DNA of 16,691 bases from an uncultured Clostridia bacterium (lineage in GTDB: Bacteria; Bacillota; Clostridia; Christensenellales; Aristaeellaceae). Shown here one piece after another: positions 6,769-15,116 of this stretch (position 1 is its first letter; every line of letters begins with the position of its first letter). Position numbers and translations under genes: made by a program. Under the pieces are notes generated by a model. That model was not told the origin of the DNA. It did not search any database and saw only the letters and a list, made by a program, of their open reading frames with translations. The stretch covers positions 1 to 16,691 of the forward strand of contig CAMDVP010000035.1 of the NCBI GenBank assembly GCA_945877525.1. Direction: 5' to 3'.

Positions 6769-8632
6769 AGATAACCGCGCCGAGCGCATCCGCCTGACCA
6801 TGGCGCAGGCCCTCGTCCGTTTTCTGGACAACCAGTATGTGGAGCTGGACGGCGAAACCACCAAGTTTGTGAACAGCATCTTCGGCGTGTTCGGCCATGG
6901 CTGCGTGGTGGGCGTGGGTCAGGCCCTGAGCCAGGGCAGACATCACCTGCGCTTCCTCCAGGGAAAAAACGAGCAGAACATGGCTCTGGCCGCCATGGCC
7001 TTTGCCAAGCAGAAGAACCGCCGGGAGATCATCCCCTGCGTCAGTTCCATCGGCCCCGGCGCCATGAACATGGTCACCGCCGCCGGCTGCGCCACCGCCA
7101 ACCGCATTCCTCTGCTGCTTCTGCCCGGCGATACCTTTGCCTGCCGTCAGCCCGACCCCGTGCTGCAGCAGGCGGAGTTTTTCCATAGCTACGGCCAGAC
7201 CGCAACCGACGCTTTCCGTGGCGTATGCCATTACTTTGACCGCATTGAGCGTCCCGAGCAGCTGATGACTGCCGCGCTCCATGCCATGCGGGTACTGACT
7301 GACCCGGCGGACACCGGCGCGGTCTGCCTGGCCATGCCCCAGGACGTGGAGGGCGAGGCCTACGACTATCCCGTTTCCTTCTTCGCCAGGCGGGTGTGGC
7401 ACCTGGATCGCCGCCCCATGACCGACAGCCAGGCCCAGCGTGCCCTGGCAATGCTGAAGAAGGCCCGGCGGCCCTTTGCCATTCTGGGCGGCGGCGTGCG
7501 GTACAGTGAAGCCGGGGAAGCCTTCCTGCGTCTGTGCGAGGAAGCCGGCATTCCCTTTGGCGAAACCCAGGCCGGCAAGGGCACCGTGTCCTGGGAGCAT
7601 CCGCTGAACATGGGCGGCGTGGGCGTCACCGGCGGCAAGGCCGCCAACGTGGTGGCCCGCGAAGCCGACCTGATCCTTGCCGTGGGCACCCGCCTGACCG
7701 ACTTCACCACCTCCTCCAAGTGGCTTTTCCGCCAGGAGGCGAAGGTGCTGGGGCTGAACATATGCCCCTTCGACGCTATCAAAATGGACGCTGAGCCGCT
7801 GATCTGCGACGCCCGGGAGGGTCTCACCCGCCTGAGCGCCAGTCTTTCGGGTTATCATGCCCAGTGGGGCGACCTGCCCGAACGGGCCCGCCGGGAGTGG
7901 GACGGCATCGTAGACGAGTGGTACGGCATGAGCCCGCCCGAGGGCCTTTCTCAAACCCGGGCGCTGGGAGAAATCAACCGCTTCATGGGCAAGGGCGACA
8001 TTGCCGTGGGCTCCGCAGGCAGCCTGCCGGGCGACATGCAGCGGCTGTGGCGTGCCGGGGAAAAAGGTACCTATCACATGGAGTACGGCTTCAGCAACAT
8101 GGGCTATGAAACCAACGGCGCCCTGGGCGTGAAGCTGGCCGAGCCGGAGCGGGAGGTCTACACCTTCTTTGGCGACGGTACCTACCTGATGGCCCACAGC
8201 GAGTTGCTCACCTGTGTGCAGGAGGGACTGCGCGTCCACTTCTGCCTTTTTGACAACAGCGGCTGGGGCTGCATCGAAAATCTGCAGAACAACCAGGGCA
8301 ACGACACCTTCGGTACCGTGTTCCGCAAGCGAAACCCTGAAACCGGCGAGCTGGACGGTGCGCCCCTGCCCGTAGACTATGCCATGAACGCCCGGGCCTA
8401 CGGCCTGAAAACCTACACCATCCGCACCGTGGAGGAGCTGCGCGCGGCCCTTTCCGACGCGCTGACCCAGCCCCTGCCCGTGCTCTACGATATCAAGGTG
8501 CTGCCCGGTTCCATGACCGTTGGCTATGAAAGCTGGTGGCGCGTGGGCGTGGCGGAGGTATCCGGGCAGCCCCGGGTGCAGCAGGCATACCTGGATTTGG
8601 CTGAGCACATCCGCGATACGCGAGATTACTGA
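6761..8632 (+). CDS. iolD: 3D-(3,5/4)-trihydroxycyclohexane-1,2-dione hydrolase IolD
   Basis: A 623-residue thiamine-diphosphate enzyme that opens the inositol ring by hydrolysing trihydroxycyclohexane-dione to 5-deoxy-glucuronate. The amino-terminal pyrimidine-binding domain has GKNEQNMALAAMAFAKQ, with the cofactor-activating Glu at residue 71. The carboxyl domain has the diphosphate-binding motif GDG (471-473) running to DNSGWG, with Asn499 28 residues from the first Gly, as in the family signature. The IolD-type central domain lies between. The length is slightly under that of B. subtilis IolD (637). The ATG at 6761 overlaps the iolB stop by eight bases. An in-frame ATG at 6686, inside iolB, would add 25 Arg- and Cys-rich residues unlike the family and is rejected. 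Confidence 0.93.
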   Translation: MPEDNRAERIRLTMAQALVRFLDNQYVELDGETTKFVNSIFGVFGHGCVVGVGQALSQGRHHLRFLQGKNEQNMALAAMAFAKQKNRREIIPCVSSIGPGAMNMVTAAGCATANRIPLLLLPGDTFACRQPDPVLQQAEFFHSYGQTATDAFRGVCHYFDRIERPEQLMTAALHAMRVLTDPADTGAVCLAMPQDVEGEAYDYPVSFFARRVWHLDRRPMTDSQAQRALAMLKKARRPFAILGGGVRYSEAGEAFLRLCEEAGIPFGETQAGKGTVSWEHPLNMGGVGVTGGKAANVVAREADLILAVGTRLTDFTTSSKWLFRQEAKVLGLNICPFDAIKMDAEPLICDAREGLTRLSASLSGYHAQWGDLPERARREWDGIVDEWYGMSPPEGLSQTRALGEINRFMGKGDIAVGSAGSLPGDMQRLWRAGEKGTYHMEYGFSNMGYETNGALGVKLAEPEREVYTFFGDGTYLMAHSELLTCVQEGLRVHFCLFDNSGWGCIENLQNNQGNDTFGTVFRKRNPETGELDGAPLPVDYAMNARAYGLKTYTIRTVEELRAALSDALTQPLPVLYDIKVLPGSMTVGYESWWRVGVAEVSGQPRVQQAYLDLAEHIRDTRDY

Positions 8633-8656
8633 CATCCGTCAAGGAGGTAGGCTTCC

Positions 8657-9553
8657 ATGAAACTGAATTCCGAAAAGGTTCGCCTGGCCATCGCACCCAT
8701 CGGCTGGACCAACGATGATATGCCCGAACTGGGCGCGGAGAACACCTTTGAGCAATGCGTGAGCGAAATGGCGCTGGCCGGCTTCACGGGCAGCGAGATC
8801 GGCAACAAGTATCCTCAGGATGTGGAGGTGCTGCGGCACAAGCTGGAGGTGCGCGGCCTGCGCATCTGCAACGCGTGGTTCTCCACCCTGTTCACCTCCC
8901 AGCCCTATGAGGTGACAGAAGAGGCCTTCATCCGCCACCGCGACCGGCTGCACGCCCTGGGCGCGCGGGTCATCGGCGCCAGCGAGCAGGGCAACTCCAT
9001 CCAGGGCAAGCCCCTCAATATCTTCGGTGACAAGCCCGTATACACCGAGGAGGAATGGCAGAAGGTCACCGAGGGCTTCAACCGACTGGGTCGTCTGGCT
9101 GCGGAAAAGGGCATGAAGCTCACCTGCCACCACCACATGGGCACCGGCGTGCAGACCGTGGAGGAAATCGACCGCTTTATGGCGGAAACCGACCCCCGCT
9201 ATGTGGGCCTGCTGTTTGACAGCGGCCACCTGACCTTCGCGGGGGTGGATCCAGTGCCAGTGCTGAAGAAGTACATCAACCGCATCCAGCATGTGCATCT
9301 CAAGGATGTGCGCCTGTCCATCCGCGACCAGGCCCGCCGCGAGGGCTGGAGCTTCCTGCAGGCAGTGCGCAACGGCGTGTTCACCGTTCCCGGAGACGGC
9401 GACGTGGACTTTGCGCCGATCTTCGACATTCTGGCCGAGCATGATTACGAGGGATGGGTCGTGGTGGAGGCCGAGCAGGATCCCGCCAAGGCGAATCCCT
9501 TTGAATATGCGCAGAAGGCGCGGCGGTACATTGCCGAGAAAACGGGGTTGTAA
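8657..9553 (+). CDS. iolE: Inosose dehydratase IolE
   Basis: A 298-residue TIM-barrel protein of the xylose-isomerase-like/AP-endonuclease-2 superfamily. It dehydrates scyllo-inosose to trihydroxycyclohexane-dione, the substrate of IolD. Family marks: APIGWTNDDMPELG (13-26), SLFT-type loop around CNAWFSTLFTS (71-81), CHHHMGT (157-163), LLFDSGHLTF (185-194) with metal-binding Asp188 and His191, HVHLKD (212-217), and Glu271 in VVVEAEQDP. The ATG follows AAGGAGGT (8641-8648) by eight bases. The gap to iolD is 24 bases. It is the last inositol gene before a terminator. The related isomerase IolI has the same fold but is shorter and lacks the start motif seen here. Confidence 0.93.
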   Translation: MKLNSEKVRLAIAPIGWTNDDMPELGAENTFEQCVSEMALAGFTGSEIGNKYPQDVEVLRHKLEVRGLRICNAWFSTLFTSQPYEVTEEAFIRHRDRLHALGARVIGASEQGNSIQGKPLNIFGDKPVYTEEEWQKVTEGFNRLGRLAAEKGMKLTCHHHMGTGVQTVEEIDRFMAETDPRYVGLLFDSGHLTFAGVDPVPVLKKYINRIQHVHLKDVRLSIRDQARREGWSFLQAVRNGVFTVPGDGDVDFAPIFDILAEHDYEGWVVVEAEQDPAKANPFEYAQKARRYIAEKTGL

Positions 9554-9561
9554 GCTTCCTG

Positions 9562-9592
9562 GGGGACGCTTCCGCGCGCGGCGTCCCCTTTT
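9562..9592 (+). terminator. Intrinsic terminator after iolE
   Basis: GGGGACGC (9562-9569) and GCGTCCCC (9581-9588) form a perfect eight-base-pair stem with an eleven-base loop, followed by TTTT. It begins eight bases after the iolE stop codon. The ribosome binding site of the next gene starts only six bases past the T-run, and no promoter is visible between, so the next two genes probably depend on partial readthrough. Confidence 0.8.
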
Positions 9593-9613
9593 CCATGAAG
9601 GAGTGTTCCACAG

Positions 9614-10297
9614 ATGTCCGACCTCTCCCTGGCGCAGCGCTACGCTCCCAGCATCCATTTCGACGCGGCGGAAACCATCCCCCTGCAGGCCGTCGGCTAT
9701 ACCGTTTTCCGCGGAGCCGCTCAAAGCGGCTCCTTTCCCAAGCGGCAGGTGATCCCGCCCGCGGGCGCGGCGTTTGTCATCGAATATGCCTATTATTGGG
9801 ACTATGACATTCAGCACATGTACGACCTGGAGCACATCTGGGTCGCCGTGGGTGCAGACGGGCAGGTGCTGGACGCGGAGGGCAGCTTTCACGGACGCTA
9901 TCTGAAGCTGCTGCTGCAGCTTTCCTGTGTTCTCCCGCCCACAGACGGGCATGTGCATGCCTTCTGCCAGCCGGGAAAGCACGCCTTCCTGCCGGACGGG
10001 CAGATGTTCCGCCTGCTGCCGGACTGGCGTGAGGCATGCCTGTCTGGTGCGGGCGGGCCGGTGCTGGTGGGCGGGCCCTTCGGCGGGGTTTATCAGCCCA
10101 CGGAGGCGGACAACGCCCGTTCTATCCGCTATATTCGGGAGCATCTGGCCTTCGAGCCCTCCATGGTCTTTACCAAATCGGCGGAGGATTTCGGCCTGGA
10201 ACCCGCGCTGATGCCCTGGGCGCAGCTGTGGGAAGAGATTCCGGGGCGAATCTGCGCGGAGTGCGCCCGTCTGGCCGGGCTATACGCAAAGGAATAA
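9614..10297 (+). CDS. Conserved-looking protein of unknown function, possible metal-binding, 227 residues
   Basis: I do not recognise this protein. It is soluble, with no signal peptide or membrane segment. It starts AQRYAPSIHFDAAETIPL (7-24). A dense acidic, aromatic and His cluster, YWDYDIQHMYDLEH (61-74), is followed by SFHG (His93) and DGHVHAFCQPGKHAF (111-125). The shape of these pieces, Y-x-P early, then D-L-E-H and a later H-G, recalls the layout of Vps62-like proteins (GDWEH), but the match is too weak to name a family. Several His, Asp and Glu residues could form a metal site. AAGGAG at 9598-9603 lies ten bases before the ATG. It is cotranscribed with the GH38 gene, 21 bases downstream, and lies behind the terminator that ends the inositol genes. 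Codon use looks like the neighbours'. The coding call is firm; the function is unknown. Confidence 0.85.
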   Translation: MSDLSLAQRYAPSIHFDAAETIPLQAVGYTVFRGAAQSGSFPKRQVIPPAGAAFVIEYAYYWDYDIQHMYDLEHIWVAVGADGQVLDAEGSFHGRYLKLLLQLSCVLPPTDGHVHAFCQPGKHAFLPDGQMFRLLPDWREACLSGAGGPVLVGGPFGGVYQPTEADNARSIRYIREHLAFEPSMVFTKSAEDFGLEPALMPWAQLWEEIPGRICAECARLAGLYAKE

Positions 10298-10303
10298 ATC
10301 AGA

Positions 10304-10310
10304 TTGGAGG
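10304..10310 (+). promoter_or_regulatory. Ribosome binding site fixing the GH38 start
   Basis: TTGGAGG lies eight bases before the ATG at 10319. An in-frame TTG at 10304 is part of this site itself and so is not the start. Confidence 0.75.
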
Positions 10311-10318
10311 CATGCGCC

Positions 10319-13300
10319 ATGCTGGATTGTGGCCGCCAGTTTCAAACGCGCCTGAGGGCCTATCTGGAGGAATTGCCCCGCCACCTGTACACCCCCGTGG
10401 CCGAGGTGCCAGTGGAGGGTTTTGTCACCCGCGAGCGCCTCACCCCCGCCCAGGCGGAGCAGGCGCAGTTTATTCCCTTTCCCGAGGGAACGCCCTGGGG
10501 CGCCTGTTGGGAATACGGATGGTTCCGGGCCGACGTGACCCTGCCCGACGAGTGCGAGGGTCGCCGCGTGGTCTTGCTGGGGCAGGTGGGCGGCGAACAG
10601 CTGTACTATGTCAACGGCCGTGCCGTGGGCTCGGTGGACAGGCGGCACAACTATGTAACCCTTACCCGCAGGGCGAAGGCAGGCGAGCGCTTTCACATCC
10701 TGGCTGAATCCTACGCAGGCCATGGCGCGCGGCTGGAGGAGCTCGGCCCCTGTCCGCCGGAACGCCCTGCCATCCCGCCGGTTCCCACGGCGCAATGCAC
10801 CGTGGGCCAAACGGTCGTTGCCCTGTGGAATGAGGAAGCCTACCAGCTTCTGATGGACGTGACCACCCTCAGCAGCCTGTTTCAGGTGCTCCCGGACAAA
10901 AGCCTGCGGGCCCAGCGGGTGGCAAAGGCGCTGCGGGCCTTCACCGACATTGTGGACTTTGAGCTGCCCGCTCATGAACGGCAGGAGACCTTCGTCCACG
11001 CCCGTCAGGCGCTGCGCGAGGCGCTTGATTGCCACAACGGCTCCACCGCGCCGCTGATGTGGCTCATCGGCCAGTCCCACATCGACCTGGCCTGGCTCTG
11101 GCCCATGGAGGATACCTTCCGCAAATCCGTGCGCACCTTCTCCAACCAGATGTCGCTGCTGGACGAATATCCCGACTACCGCTATCTACTGTGCGAGCCT
11201 GCGCTGCTGGACATGCTCCGCGCCCAGGACGGCGAATTGTGGCTGCGGGTCAGGAACGCCTGCGCCCGGGGGCAGGTGCTCCCGGAGGGGGCGTTCTATG
11301 TGGAATGCGACACCAACCTGCCCTCGGGAGAAAGCCTGATCCGCCAGCTGCAATGGGGCAAGAAATGGTTCCGTGAGGAGCTTGGCGTGGATTCCCAGGT
11401 AGGGTGGCTGCCGGACTGCTTCGGCTTTTCTGCAGCGCTGCCCCAGCTTTTGCAGGGCCTTGGCATTCCCTACTTTGCCACCCAGAAGCTGCAGCGGGCC
11501 GACCCGGAATGTGAACGCTTCCCCTACCATCACTTCATCTGGGAGGGGTTGGACGGTTCGGAGGTGCTGGGGCTGTCCTTCATGAAGGACAACGGCCCCG
11601 TGGATCCGCTTTCCTTCAAGCAGCGCTGGGAGGACAACCGGGTGCAAATGCAGGACATCGATACGCTGCTGCATCCCTTCGGCTATGGCGATGGCGGGGG
11701 CGGCCCCACAAGGGACATGGTGGAGTTGAGCCTTCGCCTTGGCGACCTGGAGGGCATACCCCGTTCACACTATGGCGGACTGCGGGAATACTTTGAGCAT
11801 ATCGCCGCCCAGGGTGTGAAAAACCGCTGGGTGGGCGAATTGTACCTGAGCTGGCACAGGGGAGTGTTCACCTCCCAGCGGCGGGGAAAAGCCCTCATGC
11901 GCCGGGCGGAATTTGCCCTGCACGACGCGGAGGCCATGGCGGCGAAGCTCCCCGGCGGCCCGGACAGGCAAACCCGTGACGCGCTGCACGAATGCTGGCG
12001 GCAGCTGCTTTTGTGCCAGTTCCACGATGTGGCGGGTGGCGTGGGCATCCGCCGGGTGCATGAGGAGGCGGAGACACAGCTGCGCGGAGTGATCGCCCAG
12101 GCGCAGGCCATGACGCAGGCCCTTCGGCGCGCCATGTACGGCATCGACCCGGCCTCGCCCGGCGAAACCGTGTGCAACGCCCTGCCCTTTGCCCGCACCG
12201 AGTGGCTAACCTGCCCGGACGGTTCGCTTCACTATGTGCATGTCCCGGCGGACGGTGCGGCGCCCCTTTCGGACATTCCTCAGCCGGAGGACGCGCAACT
12301 GCACCGCGCCGGCGCAGGATATGTGCTGGAAAACCGTTTTCTGGCCCTGACGGTGGACGCTGAGGGCGCTATCATCCGCCTGCTGGACAAGGAGAACGGC
12401 TGCGAGCTGCTCCACTCCGGGCAGAAAATGAACGACTGGCGGCTGTATAAAAATGTACAGACCGTCTACGACGCATGGGAGCTTGACCGGAACTGGGAGG
12501 ATCAGCTGATGCCCAGTTCGGTGACGGCGCAGGTGTCCGTTCTGACGGATACCCCCGCCTGCTGCGCGCTACGGATTGAGCGCCGCTTTGGCGACAGCGC
12601 CTCGGTGCAGACGCTCAGGCTTTACGCCTCCACCCGTCGGGTAGACTTTGACACGGATATCGACTGGCACGAACGTCGGCGCATGCTCAAGACGCACTTT
12701 GAAAGCAACCTTCTTTCCGAGGAAGCGCTGCATGAAATCCAGTTCGGCTACATTGCGCGCCCGGCCCACCGCTCCACCCGCTACGCCTCCGACCGCTACG
12801 AGGTCTGCAACCACCGCTACTCCGCCCTGTGCGAGGAAAACCGCGGCTTTGCCGTGCTGAACGACGGCAGCTACGGCGTCAGCTCCAACCGGGGCGAGCT
12901 TGCCCTGACGCTGCTGCGCGCTCCCCTTGTTCCCGACGACGCCAACAACCGTGGTCATCATCACCTGACCTATGCGCTGTATGTGTTCGCCGCCTCCTTC
13001 CGGGAGAGCGACACCGTGCGACAGGGCTATGCCCTCAACGTTCCCCTGGTTATCGAGCAGGGCGGCTGCACGGACAGCTTCACCGGGTATGAAGTTGAAT
13101 CCCGCAGTGTGATGCTGGAAACCGTCAAGCCCGCGGAAGAAGCAGGCGAGGTCATCCTGCGCCTGTACAACAGTCAGCGCACCCGCGAGCGCGCCCGGCT
13201 GTGCCTTCCGGTTTCAGGTGAACTGTCCGACTGCGGGCTGACGGAAGGCCCGGGCGAGATGATCGGTTCCGGCAGCGCCTTCACGCTGGACTTCGGCCCC

Positions 13301-13348
13301 TTCCAGGTTCGCACCTTCCGCCTGCGACCCCGGCACGACGCCGAATAA
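10319..13348 (+). CDS. Alpha-mannosidase, glycoside hydrolase family 38
   Basis: A 1009-residue GH38 enzyme, which removes terminal alpha-linked mannose by a zinc-dependent retaining mechanism. The order is as usual: an amino-terminal beta-sandwich with WEYGWFRADVTLP (about residues 65-77), the catalytic seven-stranded barrel from about residue 250, then the helical and beta domains. GQSHIDLAWLWP carries zinc ligands His254 and Asp256. EGAFYVECDTNLPSGES is the substrate-site strand. VGWLPDCFGFSAALPQ carries the catalytic nucleophile Asp366. LCQFHDVAGG carries the third-ligand region, His569 and Asp570. There is no signal peptide, so it is cytoplasmic and acts on imported oligosaccharides or glycosides. 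It follows the unknown protein by 21 bases. Which mannoside it uses cannot be told; the link with inositol genes is positional only. Confidence 0.92.
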   Translation: MLDCGRQFQTRLRAYLEELPRHLYTPVAEVPVEGFVTRERLTPAQAEQAQFIPFPEGTPWGACWEYGWFRADVTLPDECEGRRVVLLGQVGGEQLYYVNGRAVGSVDRRHNYVTLTRRAKAGERFHILAESYAGHGARLEELGPCPPERPAIPPVPTAQCTVGQTVVALWNEEAYQLLMDVTTLSSLFQVLPDKSLRAQRVAKALRAFTDIVDFELPAHERQETFVHARQALREALDCHNGSTAPLMWLIGQSHIDLAWLWPMEDTFRKSVRTFSNQMSLLDEYPDYRYLLCEPALLDMLRAQDGELWLRVRNACARGQVLPEGAFYVECDTNLPSGESLIRQLQWGKKWFREELGVDSQVGWLPDCFGFSAALPQLLQGLGIPYFATQKLQRADPECERFPYHHFIWEGLDGSEVLGLSFMKDNGPVDPLSFKQRWEDNRVQMQDIDTLLHPFGYGDGGGGPTRDMVELSLRLGDLEGIPRSHYGGLREYFEHIAAQGVKNRWVGELYLSWHRGVFTSQRRGKALMRRAEFALHDAEAMAAKLPGGPDRQTRDALHECWRQLLLCQFHDVAGGVGIRRVHEEAETQLRGVIAQAQAMTQALRRAMYGIDPASPGETVCNALPFARTEWLTCPDGSLHYVHVPADGAAPLSDIPQPEDAQLHRAGAGYVLENRFLALTVDAEGAIIRLLDKENGCELLHSGQKMNDWRLYKNVQTVYDAWELDRNWEDQLMPSSVTAQVSVLTDTPACCALRIERRFGDSASVQTLRLYASTRRVDFDTDIDWHERRRMLKTHFESNLLSEEALHEIQFGYIARPAHRSTRYASDRYEVCNHRYSALCEENRGFAVLNDGSYGVSSNRGELALTLLRAPLVPDDANNRGHHHLTYALYVFAASFRESDTVRQGYALNVPLVIEQGGCTDSFTGYEVESRSVMLETVKPAEEAGEVILRLYNSQRTRERARLCLPVSGELSDCGLTEGPGEMIGSGSAFTLDFGPFQVRTFRLRPRHDAE

Positions 13349-13368
13349 ACGCGGCCCCTAAACAAATC

Positions 13369-13419
13369 GGCGGCCCCTTGTCATGGCAATCCATGAAAAG
13401 AGGCCGCCTTGTTGTGTTT
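13369..13419. terminator. Hairpin terminator between converging genes, probably bidirectional
   Basis: GGCGGCC (13369-13375) pairs with GGCCGCC (13402-13408). Inside it, TCATGG and CCATGA form a second six-base-pair stem around CAAT, giving one long imperfect hairpin. TTGTTGTGTTT follows on the plus strand, ending the GH38 transcript. On the minus strand the sequence beyond the stem reads GATTTGTTTA, so it may also end the transcript of the exported-protein gene arriving from the right. Confidence 0.7.
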
Positions 13420-13459
13420 ACCGAATCCCGCCGTCAATGCGCCAGCGGAAAATCAAACA

Positions 13460-14950
13460 TTACTGAAGGAACAGCTGCAGCACGCTGTCAGGCAGGCTTT
13501 GCAGCATGACAAGCAACGCGGTCTGCGCGCTCTGCGCCACCTGACCCAGGAAGGCGTTGAACTCGTCATCCGTCATGGCGCCGGGCCGCACGGCGTTCTC
13601 CGCCGCAATGGAGGGCGCGGCTGCGCCGGTGGTCACATTGACGTTCAGGGTCATCATTTCCTTCTCGCTTCCGGGCAGGAAAAGCTTTCCACACAGGTTG
13701 AAGGCCGCATCCTCGCCGGTCTTTTCGGCGGAAACATCCGCCGTCAGAATCACACTCTGGCGCTCGTCGTCGTCCCGCAGGGTCATGGTAACGGTCAGCT
13801 GGTCATGAGCCGCGGTTTCGCCGCGATCCTTCAGTAGCTCGGCCTCCACGCTCATCACCGGGGCCTCGGACACGCCCTCGTCAATCTCCGCCGCGTCGAA
13901 GTTGATCATGCTCCGCTTCTCGCCCGTCAGATAGTTGAAGGTCATGGCAACGCCGTCCTTCTCCTCGTCATTGGCAATCAGCGTGACGGAGTGGCTTACG
14001 CCCTCGGTGCCGGTCAGGCGGGCGTAGCCGATGGTCATGGTCAGGTTGACCTGATCGTCATCCTGCCCCACCGTCATGGTTGCGTCCACCAGAGCGTACA
14101 CCGGCTCATCCTTTTCATTGAGATACACGCTGACAGGCGCGTTGAATGCCGTGATGCCGCTTTGAATCGTTTCCAGCCCCATGTCCAGCACTTCCTCGGC
14201 CGTCATGGTTTCGCCGCCGTCTGCCTGAAGGGCCATCTGCTCATTCAGGAAAGCCATATAGGCCTCGTTCTTCTTGAGCATGTCGACGCACAGCTCATAG
14301 TATTTCATCAGCATGTCCCGGGTTACGGTGAAGGTCACCTTGCTCCTGGCGGCGTCGCAGTTCCGGGGCTGGGAGGTTACCTCCTCCGTGGTTATGCCGG
14401 CAGTCACCTCCGCCATCAGGGCCAGGAGTGCCGCCGTGTCAAGCTGCATGCCCTCCATCATGGCGGTGATGTTGCCCGCACTCGCCATGTCGCTGATCTG
14501 CGTCCTGATTTTCTCCAGCTCCGCCTCGGACAAAGCGCCGCTGTCCACCATCAGCTTCAGCACGCGCTCCAAAAGCGCCTGGGCCTCCTCCGCATTGAAG
14601 GCCATCACATCCGCTCCGGCCAGGTTGGTCTTCAGGAATGTGTCGCCGCCCTTCTCCGCCACGGCAAAGGTCAGCACTTCCTTGCCGGACAAAAGCAGGG
14701 CCACGTCCGTCTGGGGCGCATCGCCCTGCTGAACATCCATGCGGAATCCCAGAGCGTTGATGATGTCGCTCAACAGTGCGGCGATCTCCGCATCCGCAGG
14801 AATCTCGCCCGCCTGCATGGACGCCTCCGCATGCCACGGGCGCCCAGACTCAACGGCCTCCTCCAGTATCTCTGCGGGGCTCGCCGCCAGGGACAGGGCC
14901 GGCAATGCCAGCATGCAAAGCGCCAGCATGATGGAAAGAATCTTCTTCAT
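13460..14950 (-). CDS. Exported protein of unknown function with signal peptide
   Basis: A 496-residue protein I do not recognise. It begins with MKK, then a hydrophobic run and ALSLAASPAE, a clear Sec signal peptide likely cut by signal peptidase I around residues 22-24. The Cys within the run is not in a lipobox, so it is probably released or held by the wall rather than lipid-anchored. After the signal the protein is acidic, rich in Ala, Met, Thr and Glu and very poor in Trp. Two parts can be made out: a mainly helical first half (residues about 25-260) with heptad-like Leu/Ala/Met runs, and a second half with alternating beta segments such as PVSVYLNEKDEPVYALVDA and VNLTMTIGYARLTG, as in repeat-built surface proteins. 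AAAAGGAGG (14959-14967) precedes the ATG by eight bases. No enzyme motif was seen. Confidence 0.85.
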   Translation of the reverse strand: MKKILSIMLALCMLALPALSLAASPAEILEEAVESGRPWHAEASMQAGEIPADAEIAALLSDIINALGFRMDVQQGDAPQTDVALLLSGKEVLTFAVAEKGGDTFLKTNLAGADVMAFNAEEAQALLERVLKLMVDSGALSEAELEKIRTQISDMASAGNITAMMEGMQLDTAALLALMAEVTAGITTEEVTSQPRNCDAARSKVTFTVTRDMLMKYYELCVDMLKKNEAYMAFLNEQMALQADGGETMTAEEVLDMGLETIQSGITAFNAPVSVYLNEKDEPVYALVDATMTVGQDDDQVNLTMTIGYARLTGTEGVSHSVTLIANDEEKDGVAMTFNYLTGEKRSMINFDAAEIDEGVSEAPVMSVEAELLKDRGETAAHDQLTVTMTLRDDDERQSVILTADVSAEKTGEDAAFNLCGKLFLPGSEKEMMTLNVNVTTGAAAPSIAAENAVRPGAMTDDEFNAFLGQVAQSAQTALLVMLQSLPDSVLQLFLQ

Positions 14951-14996
14951 GGAATCAGCCTCCTTTTATTTTCTCCGATACTCCACGACAGCTTTC

Positions 14997-15025
14997 ATTA
15001 TAGCGGATTGCGCCGCATTTGTCAC
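14997..15025 (-). promoter_or_regulatory. Promoter of the exported-protein gene
   Basis: On the minus strand GTGACA (15020-15025) and a perfect TATAAT (14997-15002) are separated by 17 bases. Transcription would start near 14990, some 40 bases before the ATG. Confidence 0.72.
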
Positions 15026-15071
15026 CCGTTTGCGCCAAAATGATACAATTTGTGCGCCAAGCGCCGCATTT
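15010..15071. repeat. Nested direct repeats around a -10-like box
   Basis: GCGCCGCATTT occurs exactly at 15010-15020 and 15061-15071. Inside this pair TGCGCCAA occurs exactly at 15031-15038 and 15053-15060, that is 22 bases or two helical turns apart. In the middle lies TGATACAAT (15041-15049), which includes an extended -10-like TACAAT. The same TGATACAAT recurs at 15136-15144, where it is the likely -10 of the downstream gene. The layout suggests a protein binding site that controls one or both divergent promoters. It may also partly be a tandem duplication. Confidence 0.6.
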
Positions 15072-15116
15072 CCGCAGCCGAACGCACCGCCCGCGAAAAA
15101 TTGTCGCAGTTTCTGC

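Noticed and set aside
6593..8635. 680-codon minus-strand open frame opposite iolD
   Set aside because: Antisense shadow of a firmly identified gene; low-complexity Gly/His/Ala product and no domain.
8639..10144. 501-codon minus-strand open frame opposite iolE and the unknown protein
   Set aside because: It crosses a plus-strand terminator and two real genes and has no domain or ribosome binding site. The plus-strand frame has a good ribosome binding site and neighbour-like codon use.
13991..15043. 350-codon plus-strand open frame opposite the exported protein
   Set aside because: The minus-strand frame has a signal peptide, a strong ribosome binding site and a promoter; the plus-strand product is His/Gly-rich with no motif.
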